NCBI GenBank assembly: GCA_002067045.1
Contig: MVPZ01000072.1
Span: 1 to 23,196 of the forward strand
Direction of reading: 5' to 3'
From: Methanomassiliicoccales archaeon PtaB.Bin134
GTDB taxonomy: Archaea > Thermoplasmatota > Thermoplasmata > Methanomassiliicoccales > UBA472
DNA: 23,196 bases
Positions 1-6,256 of this stretch are shown here, in pieces; positions within the stretch are counted from its first letter, which is position 1, and each line of letters opens with the position of its first letter. The position numbers were made by a program, and so were the translations under genes. The notes below the pieces were generated by a model, which saw only the letters and a list, made by a program, of their open reading frames with translations, was not told the origin of the DNA and searched no databases.

Positions 1-124
1 GGCGGACCGTCGGGGGGTCCGCCAGCCCCAGGAAGGGGGTGATAGAGACATCATCACCGTCGGCGAAGGTCAGCGTGCTGGAGCCGTTGGAATGTGTGAT
101 CTGGACCTTCCATGTGTGCCCCAT
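1..124 (-). CDS. Partial hypothetical protein, C-terminus beyond window edge
   Basis: The minus strand is open from an ATG at 122-124 to the window edge, giving 41 residues beginning MGHTWKVQITHSNGSS and continuing with alternating polar and hydrophobic residues that suggest beta strands. The start lies two bases after the TGA of the ribbon-helix-helix gene, so the two are probably co-transcribed. I do not recognise a family. The position after a small DNA-binding protein would fit a plasmid- or virus-derived unit, but that is inference. The last 23 bases of the window side (1-23) contain an 8-base inverted repeat inside this frame. Confidence 0.4.
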   Translation of the reverse strand, partial: MGHTWKVQITHSNGSSTLTFADGDDVSITPFLGLADPPTVR

Positions 125-126
125 GA

Positions 127-288
127 TCAGCCCTCCCGCTCGGTACGCGTCGAGGTTCCCTGGGGAGGCATTCCGAAGCTCTTCCTCAGCTCATGCTCGA
201 TCAGGGCGCTCTTGGTGGCGAGCCCCCTTCTTCCATCGACCTCTCCGATCAGTTCCCTGCTCAATGTGATATTCAGTCGCTGCTTCAT
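127..288 (-). CDS. Small ribbon-helix-helix (CopG/Arc-like) DNA-binding protein
   Basis: This 53-residue protein starts MKQRLNITLSRELIGEVDGR and continues into a helix with the pattern TKSALIEHELRKSF. A short beta strand (residues 3-9, RLNITLS), then two helices (about 10-18 and 24-38), is the layout of the ribbon-helix-helix fold, which binds DNA as a dimer through the strand. The gene is too short to be scored by most gene finders. No clear ribosome binding site precedes it; a weak TATA-like AT stretch on the minus strand near 309-319 would fit a leaderless transcript. The next minus-strand gene begins two bases after its stop. It may be a transcription repressor, antitoxin or partition protein; the family supports DNA binding but not which. 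Confidence 0.6.
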   Translation of the reverse strand: MKQRLNITLSRELIGEVDGRRGLATKSALIEHELRKSFGMPPQGTSTRTEREG

Positions 289-426
289 TGTGCATATATG
301 CGCAGGTGCTGGTAGAAATAGCTCAGAAGGTTAGAGAATGAGAGAGGAAGGTGCCAGCCCGCGTTATGCCGGGCAGGACGTTGGACCGGGTTCCATGATC
401 CTACTTGATGAACATGAGAAAGGAGA

Positions 427-564
427 TCAGCTGCAGAGGGCCTGCAGCTCCTGGTTGATCTCCTTCATGCGCCTCCTCACGAGCTCGCGGGCGCGGTCCT
501 GCAATTCGGCGTTATCCATCTCCTCGGGGTCTCCCACCACGATCATCTGAGCCAGCTGTATCAT
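427..564 (-). CDS. 45-residue hypothetical protein, charged helix
   Basis: A minus-strand ORF of 45 residues starts at ATG 562-564, preceded by GGTGA four bases upstream, a good archaeal ribosome binding site. The protein begins MIQLAQMIVVGDPEEMDNAE and then becomes one charged helix rich in R, E, K and Q ending in LCS. It is divergent from the AbrB-like gene at 652 and shares its AT-rich promoter region, including a 16-base palindrome. I do not recognise a family. Candidate roles are an antitoxin or small regulator, from size and context only. Confidence 0.5.
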   Translation of the reverse strand: MIQLAQMIVVGDPEEMDNAELQDRARELVRRRMKEINQELQALCS

Positions 565-574
565 TTTCTCACCT

Positions 575-650
575 ATGTCATTAATGTCCATATGGACATA
601 AAGGACAATGTAATATCAGATATTTAATACATTATTGACAATTATGACAT
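575..650. promoter_or_regulatory. Divergent promoter with palindromic operator
   Basis: Between two divergent small genes lies an AT-rich stretch. TATTTAATA at 621-629 is a TATA-like box 26 bases before the ATG at 652 and reads TATTAAATA for the opposite strand, where it would place a start near 598. A perfect 16-base palindrome, ATGTCCATATGGACAT, occupies 584-599. ATGTCAT at 575-581 and its reverse complement ATGACAT at 644-650 flank the region. Several copies of the half-site TGTC/GACA around both predicted transcription starts suggest one dimeric repressor controlling both genes; this control is inferred. Confidence 0.55.
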
Positions 651-651
651 T

Positions 652-846
652 ATGGGCAATTCATCGGGCGATAGGGCGGGGTTGAGGTTCATCGGGTCCG
701 CGAAGATCAGCGAGAACAGGCGGGTAACCCTGATCGAGGACGTCTCAGCTGTCCTCAAGGCCGAGCCAGGAGATAACGTTCTTTTCTATCTCGATGATGC
801 TGGCCGGGTGATCCTAGAGGCAGCGAAGCGTGTCAAGGTTCACTGA
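652..846 (+). CDS. AbrB/MazE/SpoVT-like DNA-binding protein
   Basis: The 64-residue product contains the swapped-hairpin signature: a first strand SAKISENRRVTLIEDV (about 16-31), a short helix AVLKAEPGD (about 33-41) and strands VLFYLDDAGRVILEAA (about 43-58). This is the length and order of archaeal SpoVT/AbrB-type proteins, which dimerise and bind DNA as regulators or antitoxins. The ATG at 652 sits at the predicted transcription start, so the mRNA is probably leaderless. No toxin-like gene follows; a hairpin at 856-880 ends the unit. It is the best candidate for binding the palindromic sites upstream or the 11-base repeat region downstream, but neither is shown by sequence. Confidence 0.7.
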   Translation: MGNSSGDRAGLRFIGSAKISENRRVTLIEDVSAVLKAEPGDNVLFYLDDAGRVILEAAKRVKVH

Positions 847-849
847 GTG

Positions 850-880
850 TTTTTCAAGGTCCTCCTGAGGCGAGGACCTT
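850..880 (+). terminator. Hairpin after the AbrB-like gene
   Basis: Four bases after the stop codon a short T run (GTTTTTC, 850-856) is followed by a perfect 9-base stem, AAGGTCCTC at 856-864 and GAGGACCTT at 872-880, with a 7-base loop. There is no T run after the stem, so it could instead be an RNA-stabilising 3' hairpin. Confidence 0.5.
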
Positions 881-1591
881 CCGGACCGGGGGAACCGCGG
901 GGGAGCTGCAGCTCACCTGGACGGCGAGGCCGGCCTGAGGGTGGAGGTGAGGTGTTGAGGGAGGTGAGGCGGTCCTTTCGCCTCAGGACTTGGGGGTTTC
1001 TGGGTAAGTATTGGGTATCGTTTGGGTACGCTTCAGTGCCGGTATTGATCAGCGCCCTGGATCTCCCACCGAGAGAGCAACGAAAGGGCAACGAGCAAGT
1101 AGCGGATCCTGCCACCCTCTTGCAACCCCTTTGCCACCTGTTCGTTCGACCCTCGCGCGCGTGTAGACCTCTTCCATTTATTGCAGGAACAACGCCTAGA
1201 TCGGAGGAAGGACCGCCTTTCATACCGGCTAAATACCGGCGAAACACCGCTGTTTCACCGCTGTTTCACCGCTACTCCCCTCGACCGCCTGGACGTTGGT
1301 GGTGATCTCGGCGGGACCAGGAATGGCCCGAGACGCCCTTCCGGTGCTGTTTTGGTGCCGTTTTGGTACAGTTCCGGAGGGTCCGGACGACCTGCAATCA
1401 TCCTCTCGGTTTACACGCGGTTCACTATCATCCGTTCGGACCTGCTGGCCGTCGCCGTCTGCTCTACCGGGTTCATACTCGGTGATCACTCGGTGATCAA
1501 TCGGTGCTCGCTCAGTACGGACCTCGCCATGTTCTCACGATCTGAGAATCCCTCCGAAAGTCAATTGTACCCTCCCCCGAATCGAACGGGC
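881..1591. repeat. Noncoding region with blocks of 11-base tandem repeats (GGTR core)
   Basis: No convincing gene lies here; the open frames lack domains. Instead, short blocks of degenerate tandem repeats appear, each with an 11-base period: about 989-1043 (TTGGGTATCGT, TTGGGTACGCT), 1073-1105 (GCAACGA at 1077 and 1088), 1109-1152 (TTGCAACCCCT, TTGCCACCTGT), 1222-1276 (ATACCGGCTAA, ATACCGGCGAA, ACACCGCTGTT, TCACCGCTGTT, TCACCGCTACT), 1339-1382 (TTCCGGTGCTG, TTTTGGTGCCG, TTTTGGTACAG) and 1477-1520 (ACTCGGTGATC twice, AATCGGTGCTC, GCTCAGTACGG). Most units carry GGTR or its complement YACC. A period of 11 is not a multiple of three, arguing against coding origin and for one protein contact per helical turn. 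A 12-base palindrome GAGCTGCAGCTC lies at 903-914. Confidence 0.75.
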
Positions 1592-2254
1592 ATGAACCTT
1601 TCACCATGCCCCAATTGTGGATACCTGAACCCTCAGGGATCGACCTATTGCGGGCGGTGCGGCGTGAACCTGATGACCTTCACGCCCCTTGCTCCGCTCC
1701 CCAGGTATGCTCCAACCAAGAACAGAAAGAAGGAGCTGATCACGATCGGCGTGGTGGTGGGGGTCATCATCGTTTTACTGATCCTGATCGCCGCGTTGAT
1801 GCTTCCCGGCATGGACCAATGGCCCGAAGATGGTACTTACGATCTCCCTGCGAGCGAGCTCATTGTCCGGGACACGGACCTGTCGAGCGAATGGGAGGAG
1901 ATCTCCTTCAGCGGTGAACCGGACCACGCGAATCTTCATCTGAACGGACCGGACGAGAGCTACCTCATCGTGCTCATGAACATGTACCCCTCATCGGACG
2001 CGGCGGGGGGAGTGTACGATTCCATAAGGAGCGATTACGAGTATTCCGGAGGATCTCATGACCTCGGGATCGGCAACCGGTCCTGTTATCAGAGGTTCGT
2101 CTCGGTCGATGACGGCGAGACCCTCTTCATCCTGGCGGCCTTCCAGAAAGGGAACGTGGTGGTACAGTTCGATTACTCCCCAGGATTCGGGTCGATCTCC
2201 CTATCCGACCTCAAGGACGTCGCCGAGGAACAGTACCGGAAGATACAGAATTGA
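1592..2254 (+). CDS. Zinc-ribbon membrane protein with extracytoplasmic domain
   Basis: The 220-residue protein has an N-terminal zinc ribbon with CPNCG at residues 6-10 and CGRCG at 20-24, a basic linker (NRKKE, about 44-48), one transmembrane segment at about 49-71, and a C-terminal domain of about 145 residues predicted to lie outside the cell. The ATG at 1592 was chosen because such zinc-ribbon proteins begin just before the first cysteine pair; an in-frame ATG at 1529 would add 21 residues without homology-like features. AATTGTA near 1563-1569 could be a TATA box for a near-leaderless transcript. Zinc-ribbon plus single helix proteins are common in archaea and mostly uncharacterised; the outer domain was not recognised. 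It may sense or anchor something at the membrane, but no function can be assigned. Confidence 0.75.
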   Translation: MNLSPCPNCGYLNPQGSTYCGRCGVNLMTFTPLAPLPRYAPTKNRKKELITIGVVVGVIIVLLILIAALMLPGMDQWPEDGTYDLPASELIVRDTDLSSEWEEISFSGEPDHANLHLNGPDESYLIVLMNMYPSSDAAGGVYDSIRSDYEYSGGSHDLGIGNRSCYQRFVSVDDGETLFILAAFQKGNVVVQFDYSPGFGSISLSDLKDVAEEQYRKIQN

Positions 2255-2315
2255 ACGCCACGGACCAGGACCTGAGGACCGTTCTCCGATCCAAGGAGGC
2301 GCGCGGGATCATCAA

Positions 2316-2360
2316 CGGGGGAGCTTGGAGGAATCGCAAGACTGCGATCGAGCTCCCCCG
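2316..2360. other. Two-part perfect hairpin, possible terminator or structured RNA
   Basis: CGGGGGAGCT at 2316-2325 pairs perfectly with AGCTCCCCCG at 2351-2360. Inside it, ATCGCA at 2333-2338 pairs with TGCGAT at 2343-2348 around the loop AGAC. A 7-by-2 internal loop separates the stems. It begins about 60 bases after the zinc-ribbon membrane gene and has no following T run, so a terminator is possible but a structured RNA or recombination-type site is not excluded. Confidence 0.6.
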
Positions 2361-2482
2361 TGCCATTGAGTCCGTGATCATCGGTCTCGCCGGCTGTCGC
2401 TCATTGCGTTTGGGCGTTAATGAACCATTCGCTGCAGCATGTTCATCCTCCGAATCATTACCCGATTCCCCACCTTCTCAGC

Positions 2483-2490
2483 CTTTTATA
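2483..2490 (+). promoter_or_regulatory. TATA-like box for the 2558-3314 gene pair
   Basis: CTTTTATA stands out from GC-rich surroundings and predicts a start near 2514, giving a leader of about 44 bases that carries the GAGGAG ribosome binding site at 2546-2551. Confidence 0.5.
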
Positions 2491-2557
2491 CCAACTCCGC
2501 TGAAATGGTCATAGCGTGCCGATGTGCGACGATTCGACGCGCCTAGAGGAGATGACC

Positions 2558-2737
2558 ATGCCGGAGATACGGTTCAAGATCGGCGAAGAGGACCATCGGG
2601 CCCTCTCGGAGCGGGCCAGCAGCCTGGAGATGAAGCCTTCGACCTATGCGAGATCGCTCATGCTTCGGATGTTGAGGAAGGAGACCGGAGCTGCAGGTCC
2701 TGCGACGGTGGACGCGGCCTCGTGCGGGGGGAAGTAA
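2558..2737 (+). CDS. Ribbon-helix-helix DNA-binding protein
   Basis: The 59-residue product starts MPEIRFKIGEEDHRALSERA. The strand EIRFKIG (3-9), helix EEDHRALSERASSL (10-23), turn EMKPS and second helix TYARSLMLRMLRKE (29-42) match the ribbon-helix-helix fold. ATG 2558 was chosen over GTG 2516 and ATG 2552 because GAGGAG at 2546-2551 sits at ideal spacing and the fold starts at once. The C-terminal 16 residues are probably disordered. The next gene starts one base after the stop, so the two form an operon. It is likely an autoregulator or a partner-binding DNA protein for the downstream product. Confidence 0.7.
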   Translation: MPEIRFKIGEEDHRALSERASSLEMKPSTYARSLMLRMLRKETGAAGPATVDAASCGGK

Positions 2738-2738
2738 G

Positions 2739-3314
2739 ATGATCCATCACGAGCCGATCGCGCTCACTCAAGCGGACGTCGACTTCCTGGCCAAGAAAAT
2801 GGGGTTCAAGGACCTAGAGGAGGTCCGCCGGAAAAGGATGGAAGAGGAGGAGGCCGCGGAAAGGGCTCGCAAGGAGGCCGAGGCCAAGGAGATCCTCGAG
2901 ATGATCGAGCGGCGGACCAAGGCGGAGGACGATGAGATCGCCGAGGCGCTGAAGTACCGCGTGGACCTGAGGGTCGACGGGAAGGTCCTGAAGAAGGTCA
3001 GCGGCTGGAAGGCGTTCACCTGCCCGGAATGCGGAGCCGCGCTCCCCTTCGCCCGGGAGACCCTGCTCACCGCCGTCCGGAGAGCCACCTTCACAACCGA
3101 GATGTGGTTCCCTCAGTGGTGCGGCGTTCCCCAGCTCATTCCCAAGGCCACCAGTGTGGACGCCATTCCCGCCGGCGGGGAGGTGCTGGCGGCGAGGCCC
3201 ACCGCGATGATCTACAAAGGCCGCGGGAAGTGCGCGTGCGGGCACGTTGCGGAGCTCGAGCTACGCGTGGACTGTCTGCACGACGGGGAGCGCGTGGACA
3301 CCTTCAAGGATTGA
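2739..3314 (+). CDS. Coiled-coil protein with split cysteine pairs
   Basis: This 191-residue protein begins with a short helical segment (TQADVDFLAKKMGF), followed by a highly charged coiled coil at about 25-72 rich in E, K and R, and a C-terminal domain with CPEC at 95-98 and CAC at 165-167, likely a zinc site. The start ATG lies one base after the upstream stop with a GGGGGAAG purine run before it. I do not recognise the family. The operon with a ribbon-helix-helix protein and its place in a gene-poor accessory region suggest a mobile-element origin, but no conserved replication or transfer motif is visible. Confidence 0.7.
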   Translation: MIHHEPIALTQADVDFLAKKMGFKDLEEVRRKRMEEEEAAERARKEAEAKEILEMIERRTKAEDDEIAEALKYRVDLRVDGKVLKKVSGWKAFTCPECGAALPFARETLLTAVRRATFTTEMWFPQWCGVPQLIPKATSVDAIPAGGEVLAARPTAMIYKGRGKCACGHVAELELRVDCLHDGERVDTFKD

Positions 3315-3323
3315 TTCTGAACT

Positions 3324-3376
3324 AGGCCGAGTACGCCCTTGAGATCTCCTTGACCCGCTCGGCCTGTTATTTTTTC
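3324..3376. terminator. Hairpin terminator between convergent genes
   Basis: AGGCCGAG at 3324-3331 pairs with CTCGGCCT at 3358-3365, with 26 bases between, and is followed on the plus strand by GTTATTTTTTCTT. This lies exactly between two convergent genes and could end the plus-strand unit; the long loop lowers confidence. Confidence 0.5.
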
Positions 3377-3732
3377 TTCTCACTGTCCCAATAGGGGCTT
3401 TTGCATCTTGGGCACACTTTGGGGAGCCTTGATCCATTGCGCGGGGTCCAGCCGTGCCTACAGCGCCTGCAGGAGAGGCGGGGGAGCTCCAGGCCGGGCA
3501 CGGATCCCCTGAACGCCTTCCTGGGGCTCTTGATCAGGTCAATGGCCGCCACCTTCCGCCCCTCCAGGAACACGGAGAAGCGGCAGCCGCGGTAGGTCTC
3601 CACCGGATCGTAGATCACGCAGCCGGGGAACCGTTCCTCCGCCACGGCCCGGGCGTCGGGATAGGTCATCGCGCTACCGCTCGACACGCGAGCCCCTTTG
3701 CTGAGCTCCCTGAGATAGAAGGGCATGATCAT
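3367..3732 (-). CDS. Archaeal C-terminal zinc-ribbon protein
   Basis: The 121-residue protein has a central alpha/beta segment (about 24-75, with the strands CVIYDPV and CRFSVFLEGRKVAAIDLI) and a C-terminal zinc ribbon with CRRC at 88-91 and CPRC at 107-110. The ending PKVCPRCKSPYWD is a recurrent archaeal zinc-ribbon tail. Function is unknown; DNA or RNA binding is plausible. Two starts are possible, ATG 3732 and ATG 3726; the TATA box at 3750-3757 would place the transcript start near 3728, so translation may begin at the second. It is convergent with the coiled-coil gene. Confidence 0.65.
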   Translation of the reverse strand: MIMPFYLRELSKGARVSSGSAMTYPDARAVAEERFPGCVIYDPVETYRGCRFSVFLEGRKVAAIDLIKSPRKAFRGSVPGLELPRLSCRRCRHGWTPRNGSRLPKVCPRCKSPYWDSEKKK

Positions 3733-3749
3733 TCGGAGGCGGGGTTGAA

Positions 3750-3765
3750 GTATATACCTATAGGT
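3750..3765 (-). promoter_or_regulatory. TATA box fused to a palindrome
   Basis: On the minus strand the sequence ACCTATAGGTATATAC joins a 10-base palindrome (ACCTATAGGT, 3756-3765) to the TATA element GTATATAC (3750-3757). The palindrome covers the position where TFB would bind next to TBP, so a repressor bound there would block initiation. The regulator is unknown. Confidence 0.5.
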
Positions 3766-4741
3766 GGGGATGCTGGATATGATGAAAGTGATGGATTGAT
3801 GAAATTGGACCGCCTTGCAGCGGCCTTAGGTCGTTTAGTGTTTTACCGCTCTTGATCATCACCACTCCGCCTCGATCCTGAGGTGGAGCATCATGACGAA
3901 GAGGGCCAGTTTGAATTTCTTTACCCTGTTCATTTCTATCGCCACTCGACATATATGTACGGAACGCTGGCCGGGCGCTCCAGGGAGGGGATCATTACCC
4001 GTCGACGCGGTTCACCTCTCCTCACTCATATTTATCGGTGAACTCGGTTTCGCTGCGCTGGCTTATAAGATATGGCCCTAGTCACGCACATCCATTGTAG
4101 TTAACTAGATTCGGAGGTTAACTGAGGGTTAACTGTGAATGCTCTCCCCGGGTTTGAGCAAGCCAGTAGTTGAAAGTGAAACCTCCTCGTTTTACTCCTT
4201 AGTTAACTTAGTTAAGATAGTTAACAAAAAAGAGATGAAAGGGGTTTGTTGCTTTGTCTTGTATCGTCCGAAACGGGATTTTCGAAAAACAGGGCAATTA
4301 GGCGTTCATCCAGCAACTTTCACGGATACAAATCCCCCAGTGTCCACCATTTTTTCGTCCAATCTGAGATCCGGGACCGATGGTAAGCTGGTTGGATCGG
4401 CTGCTTATGAACCGATCGTATGTCTCTGCCTTCCCGTATCGGCCTTAAATGATCACGGCATGACCGAATAACAATACCGCAGTTCGGGCGTTCCAAAGCG
4501 CTGCGTGTAACTCCAGGTGATGGATTGTCATCAATAATCATCATTCGGCCTTTGGACCGTGTCCATTTCGCCAACTCAATTATATGGCTGATCCATCAGC
4601 AGTTGGGGGCCCTTCCCTCCTCCACCGTTCCTCAAATCGAAGAGGCTATCATCAAGATTGACCGGGCATTACCTGGATAGGATGGTCTCCGGACAATGAT
4701 CGCCTGGGCCAGGGTTCGAAACGACTGATGAGGAACGATTC
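3766..4741. other. Gene-poor AT-richer stretch of about 1 kb
   Basis: No open frame here shows a recognisable domain, a good ribosome binding site and a normal composition together. Visible items are an imperfect hairpin at 3865-3888, a 10-base palindrome ACATATATGT at 3949-3958, TATA-like stretches near 4028-4035 and 4061-4073, and a cluster of GTTAAC sites at 4100-4225. A minus-strand frame of 24 codons (3859-3933, starting MNRVKKFKLALFV) and a plus-strand frame from 4237 were considered but are not supported. The stretch could hold a noncoding RNA, decayed genes or a regulatory site. Confidence 0.5.
4100..4225. repeat. Cluster of GTTAAC sites
   Basis: The palindrome GTTAAC occurs at 4100, 4117, 4128, 4202 and 4220, with a near copy GTTAAG at 4211. 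The last three form perfect 9-base tandem units: TAGTTAACT, TAGTTAAGA and TAGTTAACA (4200-4226). The first three sit at spacings of 17 and 11 bases. Such density of one 6-base palindrome is unexpected and suggests an operator or loading site. Confidence 0.6.
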
Positions 4742-5293
4742 TCAGAGCATGCCCGAGGAGATAAGCTCCTTCTTGATGTTCTCCACCGCCAACTGCGCGT
4801 CGGCCTCCTTCTTGGCCCCGGTGCAGACCATCTTGCCGGAACCGAAGAGCAGGACCACGACCTTTGGGGAATCCATGCGGTAGACCAGACCGGGGAACTG
4901 CTCCGGTTCGTACTCGACCCGGTCCAACCCCAAGGATACGGCGATGGCGTTCAGGTTGATCTCGTGCCCCAGGTCGGCCGAGGCCACGATGTTCTGGACC
5001 ACGAACTCCGGCTTCTCGGCTATGGGCACCCCGGCCTGCCTGATGCTGTCCACGGTCCTGGAGACGGCATTGCCCACCTGCTCCAGGGTCTTCGCCCCGG
5101 TGCAGACCAGCTTGCCCGATCGGAAGATGAGGATGGCGGATTTGGGGTTCTTCAGTCGGAAGATAAGGCCGGGGAAGGCCTCCGGCTCGTACTCGGCCCC
5201 GTTCAATTTCAATGCCAGATCGTTAAGGTCAAGCTCGATCCCTAGGCTGGTCGAAGCGACTATGTTCTGGATGCTGATTTCCAAGGTGATCAT
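4742..5293 (-). CDS. tbp: TATA-box-binding protein (TBP)
   Basis: The 183-residue protein is two direct repeats of about 90 residues, each with the pattern VQNIVAS...YEPE.FPGL..R...PK...L.F.SGK.VCTGAK (repeat 1 about 5-90, repeat 2 about 97-180). This is the saddle-shaped TBP core that binds TATA boxes and recruits TFB and RNA polymerase in archaea. Phenylalanines in AFPGLIF and QFPGLVY match the residues that intercalate into DNA. No long acidic tail follows the second repeat. A TATA-like TAATATATC at 5321-5329 sits about 28 bases before the ATG, so its own promoter is of the class it recognises. It is divergent from the methyltransferase gene at 5408. Confidence 0.97.
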   Translation of the reverse strand: MITLEISIQNIVASTSLGIELDLNDLALKLNGAEYEPEAFPGLIFRLKNPKSAILIFRSGKLVCTGAKTLEQVGNAVSRTVDSIRQAGVPIAEKPEFVVQNIVASADLGHEINLNAIAVSLGLDRVEYEPEQFPGLVYRMDSPKVVVLLFGSGKMVCTGAKKEADAQLAVENIKKELISSGML

Positions 5294-5320
5294 CCTTCCG
5301 CAGTGGGCTAATCACTTGAA

Positions 5321-5329
5321 TAATATATC
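5321..5329 (-). promoter_or_regulatory. TATA box of tbp
   Basis: On the minus strand GATATATTA lies about 28-36 bases before the tbp start codon, predicting a very short leader. GGAAGG directly precedes the ATG. Confidence 0.55.
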
Positions 5330-5407
5330 AATTCGGGGCTTGGCCGATCGCATCGGGACCTCCGAACTGCGAATGATTAATCTCTTGGTCCACGTTAACC
5401 AAGGGCC

Positions 5408-6109
5408 ATGAGCGATGACAGGCGGGCCAAGATGGTCTCGATCCGCGATGACTTCTCCATCCGCAGCGATGAATATGACGCGGAGATCGTGAGGTCCGTC
5501 CCAAATTACGTCCAAATGCTGGATTCGGCAGTGGGCTCGCTTCCCTTCGACGATGATGAGCCCGTCTGCATCTTCGACCTGGGAACTGGGACCGGGTCCC
5601 TGGCGATGCGGGTGCTGCGGCGCTTCCCCCGGTGCCGTCTCACCTGCGTGGACATGACCGAGGGAATGCTGGACAAGGCCAGGCACCGCCTTGAAGGGAT
5701 GGGCGATGTGAGGTATCAGGTAAGGGACTTCTACGAGCTGGAGCTCCCGGATGGCCTGGACGCGGTGGTCTCCTCCCTGGCCCTGCATCACCTCATCACT
5801 GACGAGGACAAGCGCTCCTTCTACGCCAGAGTGTGCCGTTCCCTGAGGGCCGGAGGGGTGTTCGTCAACGCCGACGCGGTCGTCTCCTGCGACGAGTGGC
5901 TGGAAGCCCACTACAAGAGGATATGGATGGACTTCATGCGAGCCAGTATGGGAGATGAAGGGGCCAGGGCGGTCATGGAGCGCCACAGGAGGGAGGACTC
6001 CCTGCCCTGCTTCAGCGATCAGCTGAGATGGCTGTCCGAGGCGGGCTTCTCCAAGGTGGACGTGGTCTGGAAGGACCACATGGGCGCGGTGGTATGGGCC
6101 AGGAAATGA
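5408..6109 (+). CDS. Class I SAM-dependent methyltransferase
   Basis: The 233-residue protein has the Rossmann methyltransferase core: motif I DLGTGTG at 57-63, the acidic end of strand 2 in LTCVDMTEGMLDKAR, an acidic post-motif RDFYELELPDGLDAVVSSLALHH and the motif III-like LRAGGVFVNADAV. It resembles small-molecule or tRNA-modifying methyltransferases (the CmoA-like group is one possibility), but residues that would fix the substrate were not recognised. A C-terminal helical part (about 165-215) probably covers the active site. The ATG follows an inverted repeat TTGGT/ACCAA at 5385-5402; GATTAAT near 5374-5380 could be the TATA box. It stands alone and is divergent from tbp. Confidence 0.85.
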   Translation: MSDDRRAKMVSIRDDFSIRSDEYDAEIVRSVPNYVQMLDSAVGSLPFDDDEPVCIFDLGTGTGSLAMRVLRRFPRCRLTCVDMTEGMLDKARHRLEGMGDVRYQVRDFYELELPDGLDAVVSSLALHHLITDEDKRSFYARVCRSLRAGGVFVNADAVVSCDEWLEAHYKRIWMDFMRASMGDEGARAVMERHRREDSLPCFSDQLRWLSEAGFSKVDVVWKDHMGAVVWARK

Positions 6110-6256
6110 AGGTTCATCGGCTTAACGAACCGTCGGCGGCCGCGCTTCCGCAGGCAGGGGCGCGGGCACACCCGCCCAATTCACGATCATCGCCGAAATG
6201 CCGGGCCTTGATGCGGACCTAAATGGGCCTACGGACGGTCATACCGGCCCACGGTC

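Larger units (their letters stand above)
2255..2557. other. Intergenic region with strong hairpin and promoter
   Basis: This stretch holds no credible gene: an open frame from TTG 2251 has no binding site and no domain. It contains the two-part hairpin at 2316-2360 described separately, and a TATA-like CTTTTATA at 2483-2490 that predicts a transcription start near 2514 for the ribbon-helix-helix gene at 2558. Confidence 0.55.

Noticed and set aside
1181..1591. Long plus-strand open frame extending the zinc-ribbon membrane protein upstream to 1181
   Set aside because: It crosses the 11-base repeat blocks, has low-complexity translation and no domain; the conserved cysteines begin just after ATG 1592.
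3310..3366. Coding-like continuation after the TAA of the zinc-ribbon gene (QAERVKEISRAYSA)
   Set aside because: Fourteen codons only, explained by the terminator-like inverted repeat; no evidence for TAA readthrough.
3859..3933. 24-residue minus-strand ORF beginning MNRVKKFKLALFV, followed by an overlapping second short ORF
   Set aside because: No ribosome binding site and TATA spacing that does not fit; the second ORF runs into the next gene's promoter. Kept only as a possibility.
4139..4200. Partial resemblance to an archaeal origin recognition box (GTTGAAAGTGAAACCTCC)
   Set aside because: No G-run element in the right position, no inverted partner and no orc1/cdc6 gene nearby.
4237..4471. 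Plus-strand ORF beginning MKGVCCFVLYRPKRDF after the GTTAAC cluster
   Set aside because: No convincing domain, atypical composition and no clear binding site.
4450..4680. Open plus frame ending in TVPQIEEAIIKIDRALPG, suggestive of a gene fragment
   Set aside because: No start codon with a binding site and no recognisable family; length is within chance for this region.
4714..4725. GGTTCGAAAC resembling a tRNA T-loop
   Set aside because: No matching T stem, acceptor stem or anticodon arm could be built around it.
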